Source of the DNA: Limnohabitans sp. DM1
GTDB lineage: Bacteria > Pseudomonadota > Gammaproteobacteria > Burkholderiales > Burkholderiaceae_C
NCBI RefSeq assembly: GCF_001269385.1
Contig: NZ_CXOO01000010.1
Span: forward strand, 186,001-250,000
Direction of reading: 5' to 3'
DNA length: 64,000 nucleotides
The position numbers were made by a program, and so were the translations under genes. Below are positions 44,933-56,590 of this stretch, one piece after another. Every line of letters starts with the position of its first letter. Within the stretch, counting starts at the first letter, position 1. The notes under the pieces were generated by a model, which saw only the letters and a list, made by a program, of their open reading frames with translations, ran no database searches and had not been told where the DNA came from.

Positions 44933-46651
44933 TCAAGCCTTCGCAGGTGCGCCCAAGGCGGCCATTTCGGCCTCTTGCAGTGCCCGCCACATGACTTTGC
45001 CGCTGCCGCTCTTGGGCAAGGCGTCGACAAAACTCACGGCGCGGGGCATTTTGTAAACGGCCATGTTCTCACGGCACCAGTCGATGATGTCCCGCTCAGA
45101 CACTTGGCCTTTTTGGTCTTGCCGCAAAACCACCACCGCTTTGACCGACTCGCCCCGGTAGGCGTCGCGAGTGGCGATGATGCAGGCCTCTTGAATGGCA
45201 GGGTGGCGGAACATCAAGGCCTCGACCTCGGCTGGCCAGACCTTGAAACCGCTGGCGTTGATCATGCGCTTCAAGCGGTCGGTCATGAAGAAGTAACCTT
45301 CCTCATCGACCCGGCCCATGTCACCGGTGCGGAAGAAGGTTTTGCCGTCACGCTCGAAAAACGCGTCAGCCGTGGCGTCAGGCCGCTTCCAGTAGCCCTT
45401 GAACACCTGGGGGCCGCTGCTCACGATTTCCCCGGACTCTCCAACAGGCAGCTCCTCCAAAGTCTCGGGGTTCACGATGCGGGAATCCACGCTCATGAAA
45501 GGGATGCCCAAACACTGCTTTTTGGGATGATCAGGCGGGTTGCTGTGCGAAGGCGCAGCAGTTTCTGTCAGACCATAGCCTTCGGCATAGCGCAGACCAA
45601 ACTGATCGAGCAAGCGCTGAGCCACTGCTTCGGGCATGGCAGCCCCACCACCGCCAATGTAGACCAGGCTGGAGAGGTCGTACTTGTCCATATGCGGGCT
45701 GCCCAACAGGTCGATCACCATGGTCGGTATATTGGTCCAGTGCGTGACTTTCCACTTGGAAATCAGATAGCCCGCCACATCGCGGTCCCAGCGCGGCATG
45801 ATCACCAAGCACGAACCCAGCAATATATTGGTGTGCATCAAGCTGACCATGCCGGTGATGTGGAACATGGGAACAACACACAAAGTCACGTTTTCTGGCG
45901 TGCCATTACCCCAAAGACCACTGGCCATGGCGTTGTGCATGATGGTGCCATGGGTATGCATGCAGCCTTTGGGCAGACCGGTGGTGCCGCTGGTGTAAGG
46001 CAACACTGCCATATCGTTTGTCGTGGCCTTGACCTCAGGCAAGGATCTTGTCGGCTCAGTCACCATCCAATGGCCCCAGGCATGCACCTGACCGGTAGAC
46101 AAATGAGGGAGCGCGTGCTGGGTCAGCAACCAACTGCGCCAAGACTGTGGCAAATCCTCCGGGCTCACTTGTTCGGGATCGAACACGTCCGTGAATTGTG
46201 TGACCACCAAATGCTGCAGGCGCTGCTCGGCAGGCAAAGCTTCACTGGCTTGGGCCATATCCGGGGCCAGATCGGCGGTGGTCACTGCCACGCGGGTGTC
46301 CGGGTCGGTGATGTAGTGCTTGAGCTCTTCGGCCTTGTTCATGGGGTTCACGGGCACCACCACCGCATCCAGCCTCAAGATGGCGAAATGGGTGATGACC
46401 AGCTGCGGGCAATTTTGCATGTTGAGCACCACACGGTCCCCCGGCTGCACCCCTAATTCAGACAAGTGCGCCGCCATGCACTCTGACGCCTGCATCAGTT
46501 CATGGAATGTCCAGACCCGCCCCATGAACACCAAAGCTGCTTTGTCAGGATAACGCAATGCACTGATGGCCAGATTCATCCACAGCGATGTGGCAGGCGG
46601 CGTGATTCGTGTCGGCAAACGGGCGGGCCATACAGCGTCGTGGACGGGCAT
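44933..46651 (-). CDS. Long-chain acyl-CoA ligase (AMP-binding)
   Basis: 572 residues, complete. ATP motif YTSGTTGLPKGCMHTHG, YAEGYGLTETAAPSH and the hinge TGDMGRVDEEGYFFMTDRLK are all present, as is the catalytic lysine context PKSGSGKVMWR near the C-terminus. Activates a fatty or related acid to its CoA ester. First gene of the leftward group 46651-42843; divergent from the HTH-REC regulator. Confidence 0.92.
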   Translation of the reverse strand: MPVHDAVWPARLPTRITPPATSLWMNLAISALRYPDKAALVFMGRVWTFHELMQASECMAAHLSELGVQPGDRVVLNMQNCPQLVITHFAILRLDAVVVPVNPMNKAEELKHYITDPDTRVAVTTADLAPDMAQASEALPAEQRLQHLVVTQFTDVFDPEQVSPEDLPQSWRSWLLTQHALPHLSTGQVHAWGHWMVTEPTRSLPEVKATTNDMAVLPYTSGTTGLPKGCMHTHGTIMHNAMASGLWGNGTPENVTLCVVPMFHITGMVSLMHTNILLGSCLVIMPRWDRDVAGYLISKWKVTHWTNIPTMVIDLLGSPHMDKYDLSSLVYIGGGGAAMPEAVAQRLLDQFGLRYAEGYGLTETAAPSHSNPPDHPKKQCLGIPFMSVDSRIVNPETLEELPVGESGEIVSSGPQVFKGYWKRPDATADAFFERDGKTFFRTGDMGRVDEEGYFFMTDRLKRMINASGFKVWPAEVEALMFRHPAIQEACIIATRDAYRGESVKAVVVLRQDQKGQVSERDIIDWCRENMAVYKMPRAVSFVDALPKSGSGKVMWRALQEAEMAALGAPAKA

Positions 46652-46842
46652 CTGATGTCTCCTGAACTGAATAATGTGGCTTGCATGTTAATCGTCTTGG
46701 GTCAACCGCAAGCCATCTGCTTTGTCGCAGGCGGGACGATCAGAAATGATTGAATAAAGGATTAAGAAACTGTTTCCAATTGTTTATTTTTTTGTCCCTT
46801 AGTGTTATTTTTATAGCCCATTAACATTTTTATCACTAAAAT

Positions 46843-47472
46843 ATGCTCATGCAAACACAACACACCCCCGACACCCTCGAAGATTATTGCGGTACCACCT
46901 ACGCAGCCAAATTGCTTGGACTGTCGGTGGGTACGATCCAGACGCTCGTCGAAAAAAACGAGTTGCAGGCCTGGAAAACCCAAGGTGGGCATCGCCGTAT
47001 CTCCATGCCGTCCATCCGCGAGTACCAGCGCAAGCACAACATGCTGATGTCCCCGCTCGACAACCGCGAAGGGCGTCTCAAAGTCTTGCTGGTGGAAGAC
47101 GATGCGGTCACCCGCGACATGCTGCGCGACTTTTGCAATCGCTGCGAAATGCCTGTGGACTGCACGGCCATGTCCTCCGGACTCGAAGCATTGATCGACA
47201 TCGCCAGCATTCAGCCCGACGTGATGATTGCGGACCTGAACATGCCCGGAGTTGACGGATTTGAACTTCTGCGCACATTGCGCCAAACCTCCCAGTTCAA
47301 CCGAATGACTTGCTTGGTCATTTCAGCACTGTCGCAGGAAGAAATTGCAGCTCGCGGTGGGCTGCCTGAAGGCACCATCTTCATGGCCAAACCCATCAAC
47401 ATGCAGTGGTTCAATGGCTTTTTCACCGCGCTGATGGCTGGCCGAAAAGTTGAACTGCAAGCCGCGTCCTGA
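46843..47472 (+). CDS. HTH-REC protein: excisionase-like DNA-binding domain fused to a receiver
   Basis: 209 residues. The N-terminus (18-63) is a MerR/HTH_17-like domain (YAAKLLGLSVGTIQTLVEK, TQGGHRRIS); residues 79-200 are a receiver domain with acidic E85-D86-D87, phospho-acceptor D131 in ADLNMPG, S161 and K183. The order HTH then REC is the reverse of usual response regulators. No histidine kinase gene is adjacent. An AT-rich 190 bp gap, divergent from the acyl-CoA ligase, precedes it, so it may regulate that gene. ATG 46849 is an alternative start. Confidence 0.85.
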   Translation: MLMQTQHTPDTLEDYCGTTYAAKLLGLSVGTIQTLVEKNELQAWKTQGGHRRISMPSIREYQRKHNMLMSPLDNREGRLKVLLVEDDAVTRDMLRDFCNRCEMPVDCTAMSSGLEALIDIASIQPDVMIADLNMPGVDGFELLRTLRQTSQFNRMTCLVISALSQEEIAARGGLPEGTIFMAKPINMQWFNGFFTALMAGRKVELQAAS

Positions 47473-47541
47473 ATTTCCCCTTTCTGCCCCTCTATGCGCC
47501 ACAGAGCGCAGCGGTTTGCATCCGACTTTGCCCCATTCATC

Positions 47542-47573
47542 AAGCCACTGCATGTTGTGCAGTGGCTTTTTTT
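47542..47573 (+). terminator. Rho-independent terminator after the HTH-REC gene
   Basis: AAGCCACTGCA (47542-47552) and TGCAGTGGCTT (47558-47568) pair perfectly with a 5 nt loop and are followed by Ts. Confidence 0.9.
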
Positions 47574-47706
47574 ATGCCCCATGCCTTGCAGGGTTTTCAC
47601 CCATCCCTGACAACTCCAATTTTGTATACAGTTTGGCACACAAAGCAGCACACCTTTAGCCGCTTTGGGTTTTCCCCTCACCGTTTACAAGCAAGGAGTA
47701 CCCTCC

Positions 47707-49188
47707 ATGAGTTCAACTATCCACCCCGTGGACGAAAAACTGCCCTCGGGCAAGCTCGCCGCTTTGGGCCTGCAACATGTGCTGGTGATGTATGCCGGCG
47801 CGGTGGCCGTGCCCCTGATCGTGGGCCGCGCCCTCAAGCTCAGCCCTGAACAAGTGGCGATGCTGATCTCGGCCGACCTGTTTTGCTGCGGTTTGGTCAC
47901 GCTGATCCAATCGCTGGGTGCCACACAGTGGTTTGGCATCAAGCTGCCCGTGATGATGGGCGTGACGTTTGCGTCTGTGGCCCCGATGGTGGCCATGGCC
48001 AACAACAACCCGGGCGTGCAAGGCGCGGGGCTGATCTTTGGCGCCATCATTGGCGCGGGGGTGATATCGATCTTGATTGCGCCCATCGTGAGTCGCATGC
48101 TGCGGTTTTTCCCGCCTGTCGTCACCGGCACCATCATTGCCGTCATCGGCATCAGCTTGATGCGCGTGGGCATCAACTGGATTTTTGGCAACCCCTTCGG
48201 CCCCACAGCGCCCAGCATCCCTAACCCGGAACACCTGGCCTGGCTCGATGCGGCCAAACAAGCGGCCAGCACGGGTGCAGTGCCCCCGGTGCCTGCCGGC
48301 ATGAACATCGTCGGCTCGGTGCCCAACCCCAAGTACGCGCAGCTGTCGCACATCGGCATTGCCGCCATTGTGTTGGTGTCCATCTTGCTGATTGCCAAGT
48401 ACGCCCGTGGCTTTGTGGCCAACATTTCGGTGCTGCTGGGCATCGTGATCGGTGGCGTGGTGGCTACGGCCGCTGGCCTCATGACGTTTGACAAAGTCGG
48501 CAAAGCTGGCTGGTTTGACTTGGTGCTGCCTTTCGAAATCGCCACACCCGTCTTTGATCCGATCCTGATCCTGACCATGACCTTGGTGATGATCGTGGTG
48601 ATGATCGAGTCGACCGGCATGTTCCTCGCCTTGGGCGATCTGACGGGCAAAAAAGTGGATCAAAAAATGCTCACAGCCGGTCTGCGCACCGATGGCTTGG
48701 GCACCCTGATTGGCGGCATCTTCAACACCTTCCCCTACACCAGCTTCTCGCAAAACGTGGGCTTGGTCGGCGTGACCGGCGTGAAAAGCCGCTTCGTCTG
48801 CGTGGCAGGCGGCGTGATCCTGATCGTGCTGGGTCTGCTGCCCAAAATGGCCGCCCTGGTCGAGTCGCTGCCCACCTTTGTGCTGGGTGGTGCGGGCTTG
48901 GTGATGTTCGGCATGGTGGCGGCCACCGGCATCCGCATCCTGGCCAACGTGGACTACAAGGGCAACCGCAACAACCTGTTCATCGTGGCGATTTCGATCG
49001 GCTTTGGCATGATCCCGCTGATCGCGCCGCGCTACCTGCAGTGGATGCCACACAGCATCCACCCGCTGATCGAGTCGGGTATTTTGCTGGCCTCCATCAG
49101 CGCCGTGCTCTTGAACCTGTACTTCAATGGCTCCAACGGCGACAGCAGCGATGCCGTCGAAGCGGCCAAACAAGCCGATTCGCACTGA
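47707..49188 (+). CDS. NCS2-family nucleobase/urate:cation symporter
   Basis: 493 residues, about 12-14 membrane segments. VLVMYAGAVAVPLIVG opens helix 1; PVMMGVTFASVAPMV and the NCS2 signature QNVGLVGVTGVKSR near residue 355 are clear. Members of this subgroup import xanthine or uric acid with protons. Start ATG 47707 has AAGGAG 8 nt upstream. Purine uptake fits the deaminase at 39767 and ureD at 54658, but the link is inference. Confidence 0.9.
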   Translation: MSSTIHPVDEKLPSGKLAALGLQHVLVMYAGAVAVPLIVGRALKLSPEQVAMLISADLFCCGLVTLIQSLGATQWFGIKLPVMMGVTFASVAPMVAMANNNPGVQGAGLIFGAIIGAGVISILIAPIVSRMLRFFPPVVTGTIIAVIGISLMRVGINWIFGNPFGPTAPSIPNPEHLAWLDAAKQAASTGAVPPVPAGMNIVGSVPNPKYAQLSHIGIAAIVLVSILLIAKYARGFVANISVLLGIVIGGVVATAAGLMTFDKVGKAGWFDLVLPFEIATPVFDPILILTMTLVMIVVMIESTGMFLALGDLTGKKVDQKMLTAGLRTDGLGTLIGGIFNTFPYTSFSQNVGLVGVTGVKSRFVCVAGGVILIVLGLLPKMAALVESLPTFVLGGAGLVMFGMVAATGIRILANVDYKGNRNNLFIVAISIGFGMIPLIAPRYLQWMPHSIHPLIESGILLASISAVLLNLYFNGSNGDSSDAVEAAKQADSH

Positions 49189-49249
49189 AGGCAATCACCT
49201 GAAGACATGGATACCCGGTCAAGCCGGGTGTGACATGCTTTCGTCACCC

Positions 49250-49277
49250 AAAAGCCAAGCCCAGCGCTTGGCTTTTT
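49250..49277 (+). terminator. Rho-independent terminator after the NCS2 permease
   Basis: AAAAGCCAAGC and GCTTGGCTTTT form a perfect stem with a 5 nt loop, followed by more Ts. Confidence 0.9.
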
Positions 49278-49371
49278 TGCTTTTTATGCAGGTAATCCGC
49301 AGGGTATTGGGCCCGCCAAATGGGTTACGCTTTCTAATTAATTCCCCTACTCAGCCAAAGAGACACTTTTC

Positions 49372-51672
<2,301 letters not shown>

Positions 51673-51698
51673 GCGGGCTCAACCCCGCAAAGCCCCAA

Positions 51699-51732
51699 TT
51701 TGGTGCCTATTTCGACCGAGATGGGCACCAAA
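51699..51732 (+). terminator. Hairpin after maeB
   Basis: TTTGGTGCC (51699-51707) and GGCACCAAA (51724-51732) are perfect inverted copies with a 16 nt loop, 27 bp after the stop. The following tract is A-rich and G-rich rather than T-rich, so termination is uncertain. Confidence 0.45.
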
Positions 51733-51843
51733 ACAGGGGGGTTTATAGGGGATGGACCTGACATACACCGTCAGGTACATGCCGGATAATGGCACCGATT
51801 TTGCTAGACAAGAGTCACCGTTTATCAGACCCAGGAGCCCCTC

Positions 51844-52878
51844 ATGAACAAGCGTTTCTTACTCAAGGCCACGGCCGCACTGGCAGCAGCCGCCTCTTTT
51901 GGTCTGGCACAAGCCCAAAGCACCCCCATCAAGTTCCAGATGGACTGGCGCTTTGAAGGCCCTTCTGCTTTCTTCTTGTTGCCTGCGGCCAAAGGTTATT
52001 TCAAGGACGCCAAGCTGGACGTGACGGTGGATTCGGGCAACGGTTCGGGTGGGGCGGTGACCCGTGTCGCTTCGGGCACTTATGACCTGGGTTTTGCCGA
52101 CCTGGCCGCCCTGATGGAATTCCACGCCAACAACCCCGACGCCCCCAACAAGCCTGTGGCCATCATGATGGTCTACAACAACACCCCCGCTTCGGTGATG
52201 GCTTTGAAGAAGTCCGGCATCAAGACCCCCGCCGACTTGGCTGGCAAAAAACTCGGCGCTCCCGTGTTTGACGCCGGTCGCCGAGCATTCCCCATCTTCC
52301 AAAAAGCCAACAGCATTGGCAACGTGGCCTGGACCGCCATGGACCCACCATTGCGCGAAACCATGCTGGTGCGCGGTGACGTGGACGCCATCACTGGCTT
52401 CACCTTCACCTCGCTGCTCAACATCGAAGCGCGTGGCGTGAAGGCCGAAGACGTGGTGGTCATGCAGTACCCCGATTTTGGCGTCAAGCTCTATGGCAAC
52501 GCCATCATCGCCTCGCCCAAGATCCTGAAGGAAAACCCCGCCGCCGTGAAAGCGTTCCTGGCTGCCTTCACCAAGGGCGCCAAAGACGTGATGGCCGATC
52601 CGGCCAAAGCCATTGAATCGGTCAAGGCACGCGACGGCATCATCAACGTGGCGCTCGAAACCCGCCGCCTGCAATTGGCCATCGACACCGTGATCAACAG
52701 CCCATCGGCCCGCGCCGAAGGCTTTGGCCAAATCAACGCCCCGCGCATGACGCTGATGGCTTCGCAAGTGTCGGACGCCTTCAACACCAAGACCCGCGTC
52801 AAGTCCGAAGAGATCTGGAACGGCTCTTTCCTGCCCACTGCCAAAGAGCTGGACATCCTGCCCAAAGGCAAGAAGTAA
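51844..52878 (+). CDS. ABC transporter substrate-binding protein (NMT1/SsuA-like)
   Basis: 344 residues. Signal peptide MNKRFLLKATAALAAAASFGLAQAQ, then IKFQMDWRFEGPSAFFLLPAAKGYFKDA, the NMT1/TauA-type opening, with GTYDLGFADLAALMEF and GKKLGAPVFDAGRRAF. Periplasmic binding protein for a small nitrogen- or sulfur-containing compound (pyrimidine precursor, nitrate, taurine type); ligand unknown. First gene of a three-gene importer followed by ureD. Confidence 0.9.
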   Translation: MNKRFLLKATAALAAAASFGLAQAQSTPIKFQMDWRFEGPSAFFLLPAAKGYFKDAKLDVTVDSGNGSGGAVTRVASGTYDLGFADLAALMEFHANNPDAPNKPVAIMMVYNNTPASVMALKKSGIKTPADLAGKKLGAPVFDAGRRAFPIFQKANSIGNVAWTAMDPPLRETMLVRGDVDAITGFTFTSLLNIEARGVKAEDVVVMQYPDFGVKLYGNAIIASPKILKENPAAVKAFLAAFTKGAKDVMADPAKAIESVKARDGIINVALETRRLQLAIDTVINSPSARAEGFGQINAPRMTLMASQVSDAFNTKTRVKSEEIWNGSFLPTAKELDILPKGKK

Positions 52879-52918
52879 ACCAGTGCCAGCTTCGGGGCAT
52901 GCCGCCCCGGCGCTCAGG

Positions 52919-52953
52919 GCCCACCGCCACCCTGCTCGGGTCGGTGGGCTTTT
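52919..52953 (+). terminator. Attenuator-like hairpin between SBP and ATPase genes
   Basis: GCCCACCG (52919-52926) and CGGTGGGC (52942-52949) pair perfectly and are followed by TTTT. Placed inside the importer operon, it probably lets the binding protein be made in excess over ATPase and permease. Confidence 0.7.
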
Positions 52954-53003
52954 ACAGGGCGTAGCGTGTATACACTTTCGAACACCATTTTCGAGCTCTC
53001 ACC

Positions 53004-53822
53004 ATGACCCAAGAATCATTCGTTGATTTCCAGAATGTCTGGCTGGCCTACAACGACGAGTTGCTGGCACAAAACCACTTCGCTGTCGAAGACATCAACC
53101 TGCAGGTCAAGCAAGGCGAGTTCATCGCCATCGTCGGGCCCTCGGGCTGCGGCAAGTCGACCTTCATGAAGCTGACCACGGGCCTGAAAATGCCCAGCAA
53201 AGGCCGCATTCTGGTCGATGGCCAGCCGGTGACTGGTCCGCTCAAGATCAGCGGCATGGCGTTTCAGGCCTCGTCCTTGTTGCCTTGGCGCACCACGTTG
53301 GACAACGTGTTGCTGCCCCTCGAAATCGTGGAGCCTTACCGATCCAACTTCAAGCAAAAAAGAGAAGAGTACGCAGAGCGCGCCCGCAAACTGCTGAACA
53401 CTGTGGGCCTGGGCGGCTACGAAGACAAGTTCCCGTGGCAACTGTCGGGTGGTATGCAGCAACGCGCCAGCATCTGCCGCGCCTTGATCCATGAGCCCAA
53501 GATGCTGCTGCTCGACGAGCCTTTTGGCGCGCTCGACGCTTTCACCCGCGAAGAACTCTGGTGCATCTTGCGCGACCTGTGGACCGAGCAAAAGTTCAAC
53601 GTGATTTTGGTCACACACGACCTGCGCGAATCGGTGTTTTTGGCCGACACGGTGTACGTGATGAGCAAGAGCCCCGGCCGCTTTGTGGTGAAAAAAGAAA
53701 TCGACCTGCCGCGCCCGCGTGATCTGGAGATCACCTACACCCCGGAATTCACCAACATCGTGCACGAGCTGCGCGGCCACATCGGGGCCATGCGCAAAAC
53801 CGGTGCGGCCATCAACCAATAA
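53004..53822 (+). CDS. ABC transporter ATP-binding protein (TauB/SsuB-like)
   Basis: 272 residues. Walker A GPSGCGKST, Q-loop AFQASSLLPWRT, signature LSGGMQQRASICRAL, Walker B MLLLDEPFGALDA and switch histidine VTHDLRES are complete. Energises the neighbouring permease at the inner membrane. Ends 13 bp before the permease start. Confidence 0.95.
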   Translation: MTQESFVDFQNVWLAYNDELLAQNHFAVEDINLQVKQGEFIAIVGPSGCGKSTFMKLTTGLKMPSKGRILVDGQPVTGPLKISGMAFQASSLLPWRTTLDNVLLPLEIVEPYRSNFKQKREEYAERARKLLNTVGLGGYEDKFPWQLSGGMQQRASICRALIHEPKMLLLDEPFGALDAFTREELWCILRDLWTEQKFNVILVTHDLRESVFLADTVYVMSKSPGRFVVKKEIDLPRPRDLEITYTPEFTNIVHELRGHIGAMRKTGAAINQ

Positions 53823-53835
53823 GCGGGAGCCTCTC

Positions 53836-54603
53836 ATGAACAAAAAATCGCTCGAAAGCTGGTCGCCCTGGATCTTGCTGGCGCTCAGCATCCTGATTTG
53901 GGAAGGCCTGTGCCGCGCCTTCAACGTGTCGGAATTCATCTTCCCCAGCCCCTCGCGCATCGCACAGCAAACCATCGAATACCGCGACGTGATCGCGGGC
54001 CACGCCTGGCGCACCTACTGGGTGACCATGGTGGGCTTTGGCATCGCCATCGTGGTGGGCGTGCTGCTGGGCTTCATCATTGGCAGCTCACGCTTGGCCT
54101 ATGCCGCCGTGTACCCGCTCATGACCGCCTTCAACGCGCTGCCCAAAGCGGCCTTTGTGCCCATCTTGGTGGTGTGGTTCGGCATCGGCATCGGCCCCGC
54201 CATCTTGACGGCCTTCCTCATCAGCTTCTTCCCCATCATGGTGAACATCGCCACCGGCTTGGCCACGCTGGAGCCTGAGCTCGAAGACGTGCTGCGCGTG
54301 CTGGGTGCCAAGCGCTGGGACGTGCTGGTCAAAGTGGGCCTGCCCCGCTCCATGCCTTACTTTTATGGCTCACTCAAAGTGGCCATCACCTTGGCCTTTG
54401 TGGGCACCACGGTGTCCGAGATGACGGCCTCGAACGAAGGCATTGGCTACCTGCTGATTTCGGCCGGTTCAGCCATGCAAATGGGCTTGGCGTTTTCTGG
54501 CTTGGTCGTGGTCGGCGCGATGGCCATGATCATGTATGAGCTGTTCAGTTACATCGAAAAGCGCACCACCGGCTGGGCACACCGCGGCTCGCAAGGCGAA
54601 TAA
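53836..54603 (+). CDS. ABC transporter permease (TauC/SsuC-like)
   Basis: 255 residues, about six transmembrane helices, with the BPD_transp EAA-type loop LEPELEDVLRVLGAKRWDVL contacting the ATPase. Completes the importer of 51844-54603. The start ATG 53836 follows AGCGGGAG; the upstream in-frame extension overlaps the ATPase gene and is not used. Confidence 0.93.
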   Translation: MNKKSLESWSPWILLALSILIWEGLCRAFNVSEFIFPSPSRIAQQTIEYRDVIAGHAWRTYWVTMVGFGIAIVVGVLLGFIIGSSRLAYAAVYPLMTAFNALPKAAFVPILVVWFGIGIGPAILTAFLISFFPIMVNIATGLATLEPELEDVLRVLGAKRWDVLVKVGLPRSMPYFYGSLKVAITLAFVGTTVSEMTASNEGIGYLLISAGSAMQMGLAFSGLVVVGAMAMIMYELFSYIEKRTTGWAHRGSQGE

Positions 54604-54657
54604 GGCGCATGCTGTTTTGCGCGTGACGCAGTCGGCTCATCCAAGGGAGTGCATCAG

Positions 54658-55488
54658 ATGACTTGGTTGGCCCGACTGGATTTGGACTACACGCTCGAAG
54701 CCAATCGCAGCGTGACCCGCTACCTGCACCAAGGCCCGCTGCGCATCTTGCAAAGCCTCTACCCCGAGGGCGATGCCGTCTGCCACAACGTGCTGGTGCA
54801 CCCGCCCAGCGGCTTGGTGGGTGGCGACACACTGGACATGCGCGTCACCGTAGGATCTGGGGCGCATGGCCTGGTCACCACGCCCGGGGCCACGCGCTTT
54901 TACAGGTCTGAAACGGGGCTGGCCACACAACAGGTGCATGCACGGGTTGAATCTGGCGCACGTCTGGAATGGCTGCCTTTGGAAGCCATCGCATACAGCC
55001 AATGCGATGCGCTCAACCGCGCTGTGTTTGACCTGGCCCCCGACGCAGAAATGATGGCTTGGGACATCACCGCATTTGGCCTGCCTGCGGCGGACATGCC
55101 TTTTGCACAGGGCACCTTTCGCCAACATTTGGAGATTCCCGGTGTGTGGCTGGAGCGCGGCACGATCAACGCCACCGACACCCGCTTGATGAACAGCCCG
55201 CTGGGGCTGGCCGGGCAACGCTGCATGGCCACGCTGGTGTTTGCGGCGGGCAGCGCCATGGCGGATGAGCGCATCGAACGGGCTTTGGGCTGTGCCCGCG
55301 AACTGCTCGAAGCGTCGGAACTGCGCCTCATGGCAGGGGCCACCTCACCGCACAAACAAGTCATCGTGGTGCGGGTGCTGGCACCAGTGACCGAACCCGC
55401 CATGCAGTTGCTCCGAAAAGTATGGGCTGCTTGGCGGCGTGAGATGTGGGGCTTGCCGGGGGCTGTGCCACGCTTGTGGAACCTGTAG
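54658..55488 (+). CDS. ureD: Urease accessory protein UreD
   Basis: 276 residues. MTWLARLDLDYTLEANRSVT, YPEGDAVCHNVLVHPPSGLVGGD and TPGATRFYRS are strong UreD (UreH) signatures. UreD is the scaffold binding apo-urease for nickel insertion by UreEFG. Start ATG 54658 has AAGGGAG about 9 nt upstream. The urease structural genes expected next are not in the window: an island with a second ureD 3' end follows instead. This copy is intact. Confidence 0.93.
   Translation: MTWLARLDLDYTLEANRSVTRYLHQGPLRILQSLYPEGDAVCHNVLVHPPSGLVGGDTLDMRVTVGSGAHGLVTTPGATRFYRSETGLATQQVHARVESGARLEWLPLEAIAYSQCDALNRAVFDLAPDAEMMAWDITAFGLPAADMPFAQGTFRQHLEIPGVWLERGTINATDTRLMNSPLGLAGQRCMATLVFAAGSAMADERIERALGCARELLEASELRLMAGATSPHKQVIVVRVLAPVTEPAMQLLRKVWAAWRREMWGLPGAVPRLWNL
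55284..55488 (+). repeat. ureD 3' end, copy 1 of island-flanking direct repeat
   Basis: The last about 205 bp of intact ureD, from around the ARELLEASELRL codons to the stop, are repeated in direct orientation at about 63670-63874 with only scattered substitutions. The repeats bracket the 8 kb accessory island. Confidence 0.85.
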
Positions 55489-55541
55489 GCTGCACAATGC
55501 CGTTTGGCCCAATTGAGGCGGAAAGAAAACAGGGGGGGTGT

Positions 55542-56543
55542 ATGAGTGAGCTGATCATCTATCGAAGCGACGATGGCAAGGCACGTGTGCAGTTTCGCGC
55601 CTTGGACGGGATTCTGTGGCTGAGCCAGCTGCAGCTGGCCGAGCTATATGGCGTGACAGTGGCCAATATCAACATTCACTTGCGCAAGATCGTGCAAGAG
55701 GGTGAGTTGGCCGCCGAGGCAGTTATTAAGCAAGACTTAATACCTGCCGCCGACGGCAAACGTTACCCCACCAAACTCTACCGACTGGACATGGTGCTGG
55801 CCGTGGGCTACCGCGTGCGCTCGGTGCAAGGCACCCAATTCCGCCAATGGGCCACCGCCCACCTGACCGAATACCTGGTCAAAGGTTTCGTCATGGACGA
55901 CGAACGCCTGAAAAACCCCGGCGGCTGGGACTATTTTGATGAACTGCTGGCGCGCATCCGCGAGATCCGTGCATCAGAAAAGCGCTTTTACCAAAAAGTG
56001 CGTGACCTGTTTGCCCTCAGCAGCGACTACCAAGCCAACGAACAAACCGCCCAACTCTTCTTTGCCGAAGTACAAAACAAACTGCTTTACGCCGTCACGC
56101 AACACACCGCAGCCGAAATCATCCGCGACCGGGCTGACGCCAGCGCCCCCAACATGGGCCTGACCTCATGGGAAGGCAGCCGAGTGCGCAAGGCCGACGT
56201 GATCGTGGCCAAGAACTATCTGAACGCCGATGAAGTGGACACCCTCAACCGGCTGGTCGTCATCTTTCTGGAACAAGCAGAGCTGCGCACCAAAGACCGC
56301 CAACCACTCACCTTGGACTACTGGCGTCAGAACGTGGACCGGCTGTTGGCCTTCAACGACAAGCCCATCTTGCAAGGCAGCGGCAAACTCAGCAACGAAC
56401 GCGCCAAACAGATCGCCCATGATCGCTACGACAGTTTTGACACCCAGCGCCGACAGGCCGAGGTTCTGGCTGCCGATGCGGAAGATATGAAAGCGCTGGA
56501 AGCAGTGGCAAAAAAGAATTCTCAACATCCACGCCCGGCGTGA
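55542..56543 (+). CDS. RhuM family protein
   Basis: 333 residues. MSELIIYRSDDGKARVQFRA, LAELYGVTVANINIHLRKI (a helix-turn-helix-like segment) and FRQWATAHLTEYLVKGFVMDD are typical of the RhuM family, first noted on Salmonella pathogenicity island 3. Biochemical role unknown; members are common on islands and near RM or toxin genes. ATG 55542 is preceded by a G-rich stretch. It is 53 bp after ureD and tail-to-tail with the helicase gene. Confidence 0.88.
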   Translation: MSELIIYRSDDGKARVQFRALDGILWLSQLQLAELYGVTVANINIHLRKIVQEGELAAEAVIKQDLIPAADGKRYPTKLYRLDMVLAVGYRVRSVQGTQFRQWATAHLTEYLVKGFVMDDERLKNPGGWDYFDELLARIREIRASEKRFYQKVRDLFALSSDYQANEQTAQLFFAEVQNKLLYAVTQHTAAEIIRDRADASAPNMGLTSWEGSRVRKADVIVAKNYLNADEVDTLNRLVVIFLEQAELRTKDRQPLTLDYWRQNVDRLLAFNDKPILQGSGKLSNERAKQIAHDRYDSFDTQRRQAEVLAADAEDMKALEAVAKKNSQHPRPA

Positions 56544-56590
56544 GCGTGCAGACGACCACAAGCAAAGAACGCCCAACTAAACGCAGGCAG

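Noticed and set aside
47713..49194. A 493-codon minus-strand frame opposite the NCS2 permease
   Set aside because: His/Asp/Gly-rich antisense of a membrane protein gene, typical of high-GC shadows.
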